64,000 nucleotides of DNA from Chloroflexota bacterium (lineage in GTDB: Bacteria; Chloroflexota; Anaerolineae; Aggregatilineales; Phototrophicaceae): positions 62,001-126,000 of the forward strand of contig JAIUNI010000006.1 of NCBI GenBank assembly GCA_020161935.1, written 5' to 3'. Every line of letters begins with the position of its first letter. The first letter of the stretch is position 1. Under the pieces are notes generated by a model. It made no database searches. It saw nothing but the letters and a program-made list of their open reading frames with translations, and was not told where the DNA came from. Below, in pieces: positions 51,460 through 60,109 of the stretch. A program made the translations under genes and the position numbers.

Positions 51460-51795
51460 GTGTTTAACGAAGCACCCGTTTTCACCGCATTGGCTGATCC
51501 GATGCGCCGCCAACTGCTGGTGAACCTTGCCGAACATAGTCCCAAAACCGCGACCCAACTCGCCGAAGAATATCCCATCACGCGGCAGGGTATCCTTAAG
51601 CACCTCAATATCTTGCAGAATGCCGGTCTGGTAAAGGTCTACCAGTTGGGCCGCGAGAAACGCTACAGCCTGACACCGGAGCCACTGGATGAACTCGATG
51701 CGTGGATACGTGCTTTGAGCGCCAAATGGGATTCGCGCCTGCTGCGGCTCAAAAATATGCTCGAAAGTGAACTCCCGCCCGACGAGGTGACATGA
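51460..51795 (+). CDS. ArsR-family winged-helix regulator
   Basis: A 111-residue repressor starting at GTG 51460, with AGGAG 6 bp upstream. The winged helix covers residues 5-90: LADPMRRQLLVNLAEHSPKT, TATQLAEEYPITRQGILKHL (recognition helix) and GLVKVYQLGREKRYSLTPE for the wing. No metal-binding Cys is present. The stop overlaps the next gene (ATGA), so it is coupled to the YchJ-like gene. Confidence 0.88.
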   Translation: MFNEAPVFTALADPMRRQLLVNLAEHSPKTATQLAEEYPITRQGILKHLNILQNAGLVKVYQLGREKRYSLTPEPLDELDAWIRALSAKWDSRLLRLKNMLESELPPDEVT

Positions 51796-52205
51796 GTCCG
51801 CTCAAAATCACCCCCGCCGATCCCTGCCCGTGCGGCAGTGGACTCGTCTACAAAAATTGCTGTCAACCGCTGCATAAGGGCGGCAAAGCACCGTCACCGG
51901 AAGCACTCATGCGTTCCCGCTACACCGCCTATGCACTGAACTTGGCGGACTACATCATGAAAACCACGCATCCCGATGGTGAGCATTATCAGCCGGATAA
52001 GGCCGCATGGAAGCGCGATATTGATGTTTTCTGCAAGAACACGACCTTTGCCCGTTTGCAAATCCTCAGCGCCGCCGACGATAAGGTGATGTTCCGTGCC
52101 ACCTTGTTCGCCGCCGCCCGCGATGTGTCCTTCACCGAAATCAGCACCTTTCGCCAGCATAACGGTCACTGGAAATATTTCTCCGGCGCACCCCTCGAAC
52201 GCTAA
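51792..52205 (+). CDS. YchJ/SEC-C-motif protein
   Basis: A 137-residue protein. It begins with a zinc-binding SEC-C motif, PCPCGSGLVYKNCCQPLH (residues 11-28), with Cys at 12, 14 and 24-25. The remainder is an NTF2-like YchJ domain (EALMRSRYTAYALNLADYIMKTTHP). YchJ-family proteins are widespread and unassigned. The start overlaps the ArsR gene by 4 bp, which is an uncommon pairing and suggests the ArsR protein governs it. Confidence 0.92.
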   Translation: MSPLKITPADPCPCGSGLVYKNCCQPLHKGGKAPSPEALMRSRYTAYALNLADYIMKTTHPDGEHYQPDKAAWKRDIDVFCKNTTFARLQILSAADDKVMFRATLFAAARDVSFTEISTFRQHNGHWKYFSGAPLER

Positions 52206-52287
52206 CGCGAACCACCGCATTGGTCAACCCCCTCGCCACCGCCTATACTCTATGGCTATTTACAGTGATAAGAGGGAGGCACTGCCG

Positions 52288-53082
52288 ATGACGGATGACA
52301 AGGGGTTTCGTGGACGGTTAGAGGGTAAAGTCGCGATTGTGACCGGTGCGGGGCGCGGCATCGGTAAAGCGATTGCCCGCAAGCTGGCGGTTGAAGGCAC
52401 TGCGGTGGTGATCGCCGAAGTGGACGCTGCCCCCGGCACACAGGCGGCGGATGAACTCTCGGCGGACGGCTTTCGCGCGTTGTTCGTGCAAACCGACATC
52501 ACCCGCGAGGCCAGCGTCCAAAACGCCGTCGAGAAAACGGTCGCCGCGTTTGGCAAGCTCGACATTTTGGTGAACAATGCCGGTAAAGACTTCAACTTCG
52601 ACGCGACCACCATGACCGAGGCCGACTGGAACACGGCGATGGATGTTGACCTCAAAGGCGTGTGGTTGTGCTGCAAACATGCCATCCCGCGCATTTTGGA
52701 GCAGGGCGGCGGCTCGATTGTCAATATCGCCAGCGTCCACGCCCGTGCCACCTCGCCCAACTATTTCCCCTACGGTGCGGCCAAGGCGGCGGTCGTCGGC
52801 CTGACGCGCAGCCTCGCGCTCGACTTCAGCCCCAAAGGAATTCGCGTGAACGCCATTTGCCCCGGCTGGGTGATGTCGGACGCGATTTCGACGTGGATCA
52901 AATCGCAGCCCGACCCGCAAGCCACCGAAGATCACATCGTCAGCTTACAGCCGGTGCGCCGCATCGGGCTGCCGGAGGAGATTGCCAATTTCGTGGCCTT
53001 TGTCGCCAGCGACGAAGCCAGTTATATTACGGGGGCTGAACTCGTGATTGACGGCGGCTTAACCGCCCAGTATCCCCAATAA
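52288..53082 (+). CDS. Short-chain dehydrogenase/reductase (SDR)
   Basis: A 264-residue classical SDR oxidoreductase. ATG 52288 follows GAGGGAGG. The NAD(P) loop is VTGAGRGIGKA (20-30), NNAG is present, the catalytic Ser lies in NIASVHARA and the Tyr-Lys pair in YGAAKAA. The C-terminus (SYITGAELVIDGG) is typical. It is the first of three consecutive dehydrogenase/dehydratase genes (19-bp gap to the next), pointing to oxidation of a sugar or sugar acid. The exact sugar is not clear. Confidence 0.92.
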   Translation: MTDDKGFRGRLEGKVAIVTGAGRGIGKAIARKLAVEGTAVVIAEVDAAPGTQAADELSADGFRALFVQTDITREASVQNAVEKTVAAFGKLDILVNNAGKDFNFDATTMTEADWNTAMDVDLKGVWLCCKHAIPRILEQGGGSIVNIASVHARATSPNYFPYGAAKAAVVGLTRSLALDFSPKGIRVNAICPGWVMSDAISTWIKSQPDPQATEDHIVSLQPVRRIGLPEEIANFVAFVASDEASYITGAELVIDGGLTAQYPQ

Positions 53083-53100
53083 ATAAAAGGATGTTGTTTA

Positions 53101-54105
53101 ATGAAAGCCCTCGTTTATGAAGCACCCTACCAGATGGCGGTGCGGGATGTGCCGCAGCCAACCATCGCTGTGGACGAAGTACTGATACAGGTCGCCTATT
53201 CCGGCATCTGCGGCTCGGAACTCAGTGGCTTTGAAGGCAAGAACTCTCTCCGCAAGCCGCCGCTGATTATGGGGCATGAGTTTAGCGGCGTGATTACCGA
53301 AATCGGCACGCAGGCCGCTGCCGCCCGCCCCGATTTGCAGGTCGGTTCGCGCGTCACCGCTAACCCGCTCGTCACCTGCGGGCAGTGTGAATACTGTCTC
53401 AGTGGTCGTCACCAGCTTTGCCCCAAGCGCAAGTTGTTGAGCGCCTCGCTCCCCGGCAGCAACGCCGAATATGTCGCCGTCGCCGCCACCAATGTGCTGG
53501 TGCTGCCCGATAGTATAGCCCTGAACATCGCCTCACTCACCGAGCCGATGGCCTGTGCCGTCCACACCGCCCGTATTGCCGCGCCGCGCCCCGGCGAAAC
53601 CGCGCTGGTGGTCGGGGCAGGGCCAATCGGATTGATGACCATTCAAGCCCTCGCCGTCTACGGCCTCAAAACCATCTACTGCGCCGACCTGAACGCCGAA
53701 CGGCTGGCAATGGTCGAGTCGTTGGGTGCGGTGCCGGTCAACCTCAAAGAGTGGACGGGTTCGGTCGATATTGCCGTCGATGCGGTGGGTGCGTCCGCGA
53801 CCCGCGCGAGCTGCGCCAAAGTCGTGCGCCCCGGCGGTCGGGTGATCTGGGTCGGCCTCCACGAAGCCGAGTCGCCGCTGCCGATCAACGACCTGATTCG
53901 CCGCGAGATCGTGGCTTACGGCTCGTTCGCCTATAACCCACTGGACTTCAAAGCTGCGCTCGATGGGTTAGCCAGCGGCGCGTTCGCCCTGCAACCGGCA
54001 TGGACGCGCGTCGAAACGTTGGAAAAGGGCAGCGCGTGTTTTGAAGAACTGCTGCATGGTTCGTCTGTCTCGAAAATTTGGCTGCAACCGGGAGTACTCG
54101 CATGA
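53101..54105 (+). CDS. Zinc-dependent medium-chain alcohol/polyol dehydrogenase
   Basis: A 334-residue MDR enzyme. The catalytic zinc ligands are C37, H59 and E60 (SGICGSE, then GHEFSG). The structural zinc loop has C93, C96, C99 and C107 (CGQCEYCLSGRHQLC). The NAD-binding fold follows with LVVGAGPIGLM. This is the pattern of sorbitol, threonine, galactitol-phosphate or butanediol dehydrogenases; which substrate is not determinable. It overlaps the next gene by 4 bp and acts in the same sugar-acid set. Confidence 0.92.
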   Translation: MKALVYEAPYQMAVRDVPQPTIAVDEVLIQVAYSGICGSELSGFEGKNSLRKPPLIMGHEFSGVITEIGTQAAAARPDLQVGSRVTANPLVTCGQCEYCLSGRHQLCPKRKLLSASLPGSNAEYVAVAATNVLVLPDSIALNIASLTEPMACAVHTARIAAPRPGETALVVGAGPIGLMTIQALAVYGLKTIYCADLNAERLAMVESLGAVPVNLKEWTGSVDIAVDAVGASATRASCAKVVRPGGRVIWVGLHEAESPLPINDLIRREIVAYGSFAYNPLDFKAALDGLASGAFALQPAWTRVETLEKGSACFEELLHGSSVSKIWLQPGVLA

Positions 54106-55250
54106 AGATTACGGCTGTTAAACCCCTCGTCCTCGGTACGCCGTGGCGCAACCTGACCTTCGTCAAAGTGGAAACCGACGAAGGTATCTACGGCTTGGGT
54201 GAAGTTCGGCTGAACAACCGCACCAACGCGCTGCTCGGCTACCTCACCGAAGCCGTGCCACGCTATGCCATCGGTGTTGACCCCTTTGACATCGAGTCGC
54301 TGGTCGCCCGCATGACTATCAACGACTACGGGCGCATGGGCGAAGTCACCATGTCGGCTCTGTCGATCCTCGAAATCGCCTGTTGGGATATTGTCGGCAA
54401 AGCGCTGGGTCAGCCCTGTTACCGCCTGATGGGTGGCGCGGTGCGCGATAAGATTAAAGCCTACGCCAACGGTTGGTACACGGTCGAGCGTACGCCGGAA
54501 GCCTTCCACGCCGCCGCCTTGAAAGTGATCGAGCGCGGTTATCTCGCCCTGAAGATCGACCCGTTCGGCGCGGGGCGTTACGAACTCAGCCTCGACGAAC
54601 AGGCGCGTTCAACCGCTCTGATCGAAGCCGTGCGCGATGCGGTTGGCCCCGACCGCGAAATCATGGTCGAGATGCATGGGCGCTTCAACCCCGCCACCGC
54701 CATCATCATGGCGCGTAAGTTGGCTCCTTTCCGCCCTGCGTGGATCGAGGAACCCTGCCCGCCGGAAAACCTGCCCGAACTCAAGCGTGTCGCCGAGCGT
54801 GTAGAAATCCCGATTGCGACGGGTGAACGCCTGCACACCATGAACGAATTCCGTCCGATCTTCGACCTGCAAGCGGTAGACATCATCCAACCGGACATAA
54901 CCCACTTCGGCGGCATCACCCAGACGCGCCGTTTGGCTGCGTGGGCCGATGTCTATAATGTGTTGATCGCCCCGCACAATGTTGGTGGGCCGGTGAGTAC
55001 TGCCGCCGCGCTGCACATGGCGGCCTGTACGCCCAACTTCATGATTCAAGAACACTTCAATGACTTCGCCGACTCGTGGGTGAAGGCCGCCGCCCCCGGT
55101 GTGCCGGAAGTGGTCGATGGCTACTTCGCGCTGCCGGATAAGCCGGGGTTGGGCGTGGAACTTAATGAGGCGCTGTTTGCTGACCATCCGTATGTCGAGG
55201 GTCACTTCGACCTGTTCAAGGACGAGTGGCACCGCCGCGAGAAGAATTAG
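54102..55250 (+). CDS. Mandelate racemase/muconate lactonizing (enolase) superfamily sugar-acid dehydratase
   Basis: A 382-residue enolase-superfamily enzyme. The ATG at 54102 overlaps the previous stop (ATGA). It has a KxK-like LALKIDPFG, metal ligands in IMVEMHGRFN, WIEEPCPPEN and IATGERLHT, and HNVGGP at the end of the barrel (His for the acid/base). The capping domain covers the first 120 residues. Galactonate- or mannonate-dehydratase-like function fits best. With the two dehydrogenases upstream it forms an oxidative sugar-to-sugar-acid route. Confidence 0.9.
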   Translation: MKITAVKPLVLGTPWRNLTFVKVETDEGIYGLGEVRLNNRTNALLGYLTEAVPRYAIGVDPFDIESLVARMTINDYGRMGEVTMSALSILEIACWDIVGKALGQPCYRLMGGAVRDKIKAYANGWYTVERTPEAFHAAALKVIERGYLALKIDPFGAGRYELSLDEQARSTALIEAVRDAVGPDREIMVEMHGRFNPATAIIMARKLAPFRPAWIEEPCPPENLPELKRVAERVEIPIATGERLHTMNEFRPIFDLQAVDIIQPDITHFGGITQTRRLAAWADVYNVLIAPHNVGGPVSTAAALHMAACTPNFMIQEHFNDFADSWVKAAAPGVPEVVDGYFALPDKPGLGVELNEALFADHPYVEGHFDLFKDEWHRREKN

Positions 55251-55343
55251 GTATTCACATTGACGCTAAAGGGCGAGGTGGTTCATGAACGGCCTCGCCA
55301 GCAACCACAATCAACCAACCACTATTCGTGAGTGAGTATTCTC

Positions 55344-56264
55344 ATGACTGATAAAACTTCACCTCCCGGTAAACACGTTCAAGTGGGCGTTCAGCCCTTC
55401 CATGTGCAGCCGCTTGGCGAAGGTCAGCCGACCGTCGTGTTTGAAAACGGTCTTGGCGGCTCAGGCATTCAGTGGATGCACGTACAGCCGCAGGTGGCAG
55501 CCATCACCCGAACGCTGGCCTACGACCGCGCGGGGCAGGGTTGGAGCGATGCCAGCCCGCAGCCGCGTACCCCGCAGCAGGTGACGGCTGAACTGCATGG
55601 GCTGCTTGCCGAATTGCAACTGCCCCCACCCTATATTTTGGTGTCGCATTCGTTCGGTGGCCTCATCAGTCGATACTTTTATCACCAGTATCCGGCGGAA
55701 GTGCAAGCTATCGTGCTGGTCGATTCGTCGCATGAATTGCAGATGGAAATCATCAAGGAATATCAACGTATGGCCGTCACCCAGAAACGCGCCATGCGGA
55801 TGATCGGCTGGGCGGCGAATATTCCGTTTATCGGTTCATTCTTGGCGGCCCAACCGCTGAAAGAATTCCGCGCCTATGTGCCGGATGAAACATGGCGGCA
55901 GTATCTTGCTTACGCCAGCAAACCGGCTTACTATCGCGGCATTCTCACCGAGATGGATTCCTTTGATCAGTATTTCGGTAAAACCAATATCATCCCGAAC
56001 ACCCTCGGCGACTTGCCCCTGCTCGTCATCACCGCCGCCGAAAGTCTGCTCCAAGGGCGGGGAATGGCTGGCCTCACCGCTGCCCAACTCAACGACGCAC
56101 ACCAGCAGCGGCAGGCTGAACTCGCGCGTTTGTCCTCACGCGGTCGCCACATCCTCGTCCCACAGGCCACCCATATGTCTATCGTGATGAACCCGACCTA
56201 TGCCCAAGTCGTCAGTGATGCCATCCGCGATCTCATCAATGAGCTGAGGGGTAAATCCGCGTAA
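55344..56264 (+). CDS. Alpha/beta hydrolase
   Basis: A 306-residue serine hydrolase. The ATG at 55344 (four codons after a GTG) is chosen. The oxyanion strand is VVFENGLGGSGIQW, the nucleophile elbow VSHSFGG (Ser in S-H-S-F-G), the probable acid Asp in IVLVDSSHE and the His in ATHMSIV. The cap region spans about residues 135-230. The gene follows the dehydratase by about 90 bp and may act on a lactone or ester in the same pathway, but that is a guess. Confidence 0.88.
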   Translation: MTDKTSPPGKHVQVGVQPFHVQPLGEGQPTVVFENGLGGSGIQWMHVQPQVAAITRTLAYDRAGQGWSDASPQPRTPQQVTAELHGLLAELQLPPPYILVSHSFGGLISRYFYHQYPAEVQAIVLVDSSHELQMEIIKEYQRMAVTQKRAMRMIGWAANIPFIGSFLAAQPLKEFRAYVPDETWRQYLAYASKPAYYRGILTEMDSFDQYFGKTNIIPNTLGDLPLLVITAAESLLQGRGMAGLTAAQLNDAHQQRQAELARLSSRGRHILVPQATHMSIVMNPTYAQVVSDAIRDLINELRGKSA

Positions 56265-56414
56265 GAACGTGTCTGAATATTTGGTATTTGGTCATGACGG
56301 ATGCGATATATCGCGTCCCTACATCAAAAATTCAGAACAGAGCTTTTGAATTTCGCATTTTGTAGGGACGGCATATATGCCGTCCGATACTAAAATAATT
56401 TCAAATAGCCTCTA
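56262..56414. mobile_element. MITE-like inverted-repeat element, copy 4
   Basis: It has two hairpins (ATGCGATATATCGCGTCCC and GGGACGGCATATATGCCGTCC) and ends TAAGAACGTGTCTGAATA and (inverted) TTAGAGGCTATTTGAAAT. The left end includes the stop codon of the hydrolase gene. Confidence 0.5.
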
Positions 56415-56515
56415 AATGAGATGAACACTCCCCGCCGCTTGCCCCACGCTTACACCTTCCGCTTGAACCACCTCCCCGCACTCCGGTTATAAATAGGGAA
56501 AGGGGAGGTGAACCT

Positions 56516-58087
56516 ATGACAACTGATAACCCTAAATCAATGACACTCACAATGCCACGTCCTGCCTTGCTCATCGGCGAGGTGCTGCTCCTGCTGCTCA
56601 TCGTCCTGCTGGCGGGGCATCTGCGCCTGACCAACGTGGCCGAAAACCCCGGCTGGTACACCGACGAAACTACCCACATCGACATCGCCAACCACCGCCT
56701 CGCGGGCGAAACCCGGTACATGCTCATCAAAGACTCGACGCTGATGTTCGGTCGCCTGCCGCTTTTTCACATCCTGCTCGCGGGTTACTTTCAACTTTCT
56801 GGCAACCCCGACCATATGCTCGCCCTCCGCACCTTCACCGGCTTGCTCGGCGTGCTGTCGGTCGTCATACTGTACGCGGCGATCAGGCGCAGCGGCGGGA
56901 CGTGGTTGGCACTGCTGGCGGCCTTCGTGCTGGCGATCTTCCCACAGGCCGTCCTCTACAGCCGCTTTGGCTTCAGCTATAACCTGCTGCCACCGTTGAT
57001 CTTGTTCGCCGTCCTCGCCCTCGACCGTTATCTCGCGCATGGGCGTAAATGCTGGCTGGGGGCGGCGGCGCTGGCCTTGGGGTTGTGTTTGATTACCGAG
57101 GTGTGGTCGCTCACGCTGTTCATCCCCTTCGTGGTGATCGCTTCCCGCCGCCCGCTCCATCTGCTGTGGAGCGTGCCGCTGTTCTTTGCGCCGTTTGTGG
57201 TCTATGCGCTGGTCAACCTCGTCACCAATTCCAGCGCCTTCGGGTTCGACCTCGGCTTTACCCTCTCGCGCCTCTCGCCCACCATCGGCCTTGACGAACA
57301 GTGGGCGAACCTGCTGAACAATTATCAAATTTTGGTGAGCGGCAGCGTATGGATTGTGGCAGGCATCATCGGCCTGTTCGCGCTGCAACCCTCGCGCTTG
57401 CGCTGGATCGCCGTGCTGTTCTTCGTCGTGCCGGTGGTCATGATCGGGCGCACCAACGCCCTCTACAACCTCAGCGCCTATTACATGATTCCGCTGCTGC
57501 CGCTGGTTGCCCTCGGTGTCGCCGCCCTCATCCGCTATGGTGTATCGGCGCTCATGCAGGCAGGGCAGGAGAACTTACCCGTTGTCGCTGGCTTGCGCGG
57601 CGCGGCTTCGGCGTTCATTGTGGCGGGTGTGATGCTGTTTCTCGTCGGCGCGTTGCTAATCACCTCCATCCAATCGACACTCACATCCGTGCAAACCCAA
57701 TACGTCACCGATATTGATGCCTTCTTAATCGCCCCATCGGAAGCCAAGCAGGTCGCCGCCTTCATCAACGGGCAGGTGCGCCCTGAGGATGTCATCATCG
57801 CCTCGCCGGTTGTTGGCTGGCAGTTCGGTGGGCATCCGGTTGACTTCCAGATGGCGGTCGCGGCGGCTGACCACATCGCCACGCCGCACCTACCCGCGAA
57901 CATCCCACCCGAACGCCTCGCCTTCAACCCCGATTATCATCAGGCGCGTTTCGTGGTCATTGATAACCTCTGGCACAATTGGGGCGCGATTTTTATCCCC
58001 GGCCTCAGCGACATGATGGCCGATGTGCAAGCCAACTGGCGCTTGGTCTACCAACTCGGTCAGTTCACCGTCTACGAGCGCGGGTAA
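56516..58087 (+). CDS. GT-C type membrane glycosyltransferase (GT39-like)
   Basis: A 523-residue membrane enzyme with about 11 helices. A GGGGAGGTG site precedes ATG 56516. The first loop carries WYTDETTHIDIANHRLAGE, with a D-E pair for the metal and lipid-linked sugar, and HRLAGE is typical of protein mannosyltransferase-like bacterial members. A second loop begins at PQAVLYSRFGFSYNLLPPLI. The enzyme likely glycosylates a surface protein or lipid. Two other GT-C-like genes are in the window (12.3-14.2 and 28.2-30.5 kb). Confidence 0.85.
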   Translation: MTTDNPKSMTLTMPRPALLIGEVLLLLLIVLLAGHLRLTNVAENPGWYTDETTHIDIANHRLAGETRYMLIKDSTLMFGRLPLFHILLAGYFQLSGNPDHMLALRTFTGLLGVLSVVILYAAIRRSGGTWLALLAAFVLAIFPQAVLYSRFGFSYNLLPPLILFAVLALDRYLAHGRKCWLGAAALALGLCLITEVWSLTLFIPFVVIASRRPLHLLWSVPLFFAPFVVYALVNLVTNSSAFGFDLGFTLSRLSPTIGLDEQWANLLNNYQILVSGSVWIVAGIIGLFALQPSRLRWIAVLFFVVPVVMIGRTNALYNLSAYYMIPLLPLVALGVAALIRYGVSALMQAGQENLPVVAGLRGAASAFIVAGVMLFLVGALLITSIQSTLTSVQTQYVTDIDAFLIAPSEAKQVAAFINGQVRPEDVIIASPVVGWQFGGHPVDFQMAVAAADHIATPHLPANIPPERLAFNPDYHQARFVVIDNLWHNWGAIFIPGLSDMMADVQANWRLVYQLGQFTVYERG

Positions 58088-58133
58088 ACTTGGGGATTAC
58101 CCTCCACCCACCCAATTTTTGGTAGGCGAGTTT

Positions 58134-58173
58134 AACCCCCTTCTCCCTTGCTTGCGGGGGAGAAGGGCAGGGG
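58134..58173. repeat. Hairpin between convergent genes
   Basis: CCCTTCTCCCTTGC and GCGGGGGAGAAGGG form a near-perfect stem. Such CCCTTCTCC-GGAGAAGGG hairpins recur in the family D elements. It may end both convergent transcripts. Confidence 0.45.
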
Positions 58174-58182
58174 ATGAGGGGG

Positions 58183-59250
58183 TTATATCACCCATTCCAT
58201 CGGCGACCATAGCAGCGACAGGATTTGCCACTCCGCCGCTTCGTCCGGCAGCAGCGGTACAAGCTCTTGCCCACCTTGCCACAGATATGCGGTTTGTTCC
58301 CGCAGGTGCGCCACCGCCTCACCATCCGGCGCGATCACCGCCACCCCCTCGTAAGGTATAGCCACTGCCTCGCCATCTTCCGGCAGGATCTCCCAGCCGC
58401 TCGAAACAGGCTTCAGCCTCGCGCCGTCGCCCCCGCGCAGTTGCAGCAATGGAGGGGTAGTCAACTCCACCACACCGTCGCTGCCCACCATCCGCCACTG
58501 GTCGTCCATATCTTGGAACGCGACCCACCATTTGCCGTCCGCCTTCGCCCAGACGATGCGTGGTAAATAATCGGTGTTGGCGATCACCTGCTGCCGCACC
58601 ATCCCATTTTCGCCCGCCGTTTCCAGCATCAGCAGCCGTTGGCTGTCGTCACCCTGCTTTACGATGTGGGCAATCGTTTCACCCCAGCCGACCACGTTTG
58701 CCAGTGTGAACGCGCCAATGTCGTTCGGGTTCATCATCAGGCCGCTGGCGAGTGTAGTCTCCTCGCCGGTCGAACGGTCATAAACCACGATGCTCCCGCC
58801 GTTCGGTGCGCCGTCCCATGTGAACCACGCCAGTTGGTTGCCGTCTGGCGACCATACCGGATTACTGCGGTATGCCGCTTCGTGTGTGATCGGTATAGCT
58901 GCGTGGCTGCGCGTGTTCATCAACCAGATGTCCATCGGGTTCGCGTGGTCGGGCGAGAAGCTGTAATCCCCATCAGATGCCTCTTGCAGCGTGGACTCTG
59001 CAACCGCCGCGTAAGCGATCATCCCCCCATCCGGTGAGAGCGCGGGTGCGGCGATATATTGATCGGTCGTTAGTGGGGTAGGGGCATCGTCACCGGGGGT
59101 ATAGGCGTACAGGTTGCCGTATGCCGCTGCCCACGACTCACTGATTTCACGCCGCAGCAGGATTAGGGCTTGCTGCTCTTGCGCCCATACCGGCGACAGG
59201 CTGGAAACCAGAGCTAACAAAATCACGCCGAATCGTAACCGCCGCATCAT
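58183..59250 (-). CDS. Secreted TolB-like WD40/beta-propeller protein
   Basis: A 355-residue exported protein. ATG 59250 (or 59247) follows GGAGG. A signal peptide spans the first 24 residues (FGVILLALVSSLSPVWAQ). It has four or five TolB/PD40-like blades: IAAPALSPDGGMIAYAAV, SNPVWSPDGNQLAWFTW, and more degenerate ones after. These PD40 propellers bind peptides or act as lids of peptidases; on their own they are scaffolds. No catalytic domain is attached. Confidence 0.83.
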   Translation of the reverse strand: MMRRLRFGVILLALVSSLSPVWAQEQQALILLRREISESWAAAYGNLYAYTPGDDAPTPLTTDQYIAAPALSPDGGMIAYAAVAESTLQEASDGDYSFSPDHANPMDIWLMNTRSHAAIPITHEAAYRSNPVWSPDGNQLAWFTWDGAPNGGSIVVYDRSTGEETTLASGLMMNPNDIGAFTLANVVGWGETIAHIVKQGDDSQRLLMLETAGENGMVRQQVIANTDYLPRIVWAKADGKWWVAFQDMDDQWRMVGSDGVVELTTPPLLQLRGGDGARLKPVSSGWEILPEDGEAVAIPYEGVAVIAPDGEAVAHLREQTAYLWQGGQELVPLLPDEAAEWQILSLLWSPMEWVI

Positions 59251-59375
59251 CCCGCCTCCTTCTATATGCACTACAAAATTCGTTGTAGCATAAGTAAAGA
59301 GGTTGCCGTTGGGCGGTCACCCTACGCCACCCAAACGCTGTCGAATATTCTAGTTGTCCAATGAGCGAAGTCTAT

Positions 59376-59696
59376 TTACGGTTCGAGGGTGAATTGTGCC
59401 GCGTCCGGTATCGGCTCGCCAGCATAGGCCAGCACAATCTGGCTGCGTGGAATACCACGTTGGAGCAATGATTCATATAATGGACGATCCGTATTATCAT
59501 CCTCAATAACAATCTGGTTGCCATATAATCTTGCCATCACGACTAGTCCGGAACCTGTAGGATCGGGATGGTCGATTGAGACAACGGCGTAGGTTTTATG
59601 CTCATCATCAAGCAACGGGAAAAGGCGCAGATTCCCACCACGCCCGCTTCCCGCGTACCAAACAATTTCCTCACGGATGATTGTCTTTAAGTCCAT
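59376..59696 (-). CDS. xisI: XisI-like protein
   Basis: A 106-residue protein of the XisI (fdxN element excision controlling factor) family. The start MDLKTIIREEIVWYAG is split into a helix and the family's first strand. The middle has YAVVSIDHPDPTGSGLVVMARL and the end AYAGEPIP. The start overlaps xisH by 10 bp. XisI is known from cyanobacterial heterocyst genomes, but the pair is widespread in Chloroflexota and cyanobacteria without excision elements. Confidence 0.93.
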   Translation of the reverse strand: MDLKTIIREEIVWYAGSGRGGNLRLFPLLDDEHKTYAVVSIDHPDPTGSGLVVMARLYGNQIVIEDDNTDRPLYESLLQRGIPRSQIVLAYAGEPIPDAAQFTLEP

Positions 59697-60103
59697 TCAA
59701 CAATTTCCTCAAGCTGTATATTGATGATAATGAGTTGGATTCTTAAAGTTGTCAATACACTTTGAATGATAGGTGTCTGAAAAAAGGTCGCATAGATGTC
59801 AGACGGAACTGCTAAAAATAACGGTGCGGGAATATGGAGCAGGTTGAGAGCATCACGGTAAGTGGCATATTGTCCAATCGCTCCGTAAAACTCATTGAAT
59901 AAACTCTCATTACCGGAAAAACATTTCACCTCAATAATGATTACTGTACGGTTATCGGCTTGGTTCCGTAGACGTAAATCCGCATAGATATAACTACGTT
60001 TTGCCTTATCAAGTTGGATTGTGAAAGGTCTATCAATCACAATCCACCCATCTTTCGCCAAAGCATTAACAACCGCGGGTTCGCACTGGTCAGTTGCAGG
60101 CAT
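59687..60103 (-). CDS. xisH: XisH-like protein (PD-(D/E)XK nuclease-like)
   Basis: A 138-residue protein of the XisH family. D42 (YADLRL) and E58/K60 (IIIEVKCFSG) fit the PD-(D/E)XK nuclease core. It precedes xisI with a 10-bp overlap, the invariant order. It lies 6 bp after the lysK stop on the same strand, so it may be read with lysK. The two may act as a selfish or regulatory nuclease pair; the target is unknown. Confidence 0.93.
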   Translation of the reverse strand: MPATDQCEPAVVNALAKDGWIVIDRPFTIQLDKAKRSYIYADLRLRNQADNRTVIIIEVKCFSGNESLFNEFYGAIGQYATYRDALNLLHIPAPLFLAVPSDIYATFFQTPIIQSVLTTLRIQLIIINIQLEEIVEWT

Positions 60104-60109
60104 AACAGC

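Noticed and set aside
56537-57388. A 283-residue minus-strand frame opposite the GT-C gene
   Set aside because: Charged low-complexity antisense frame of a membrane-protein gene; no start site.
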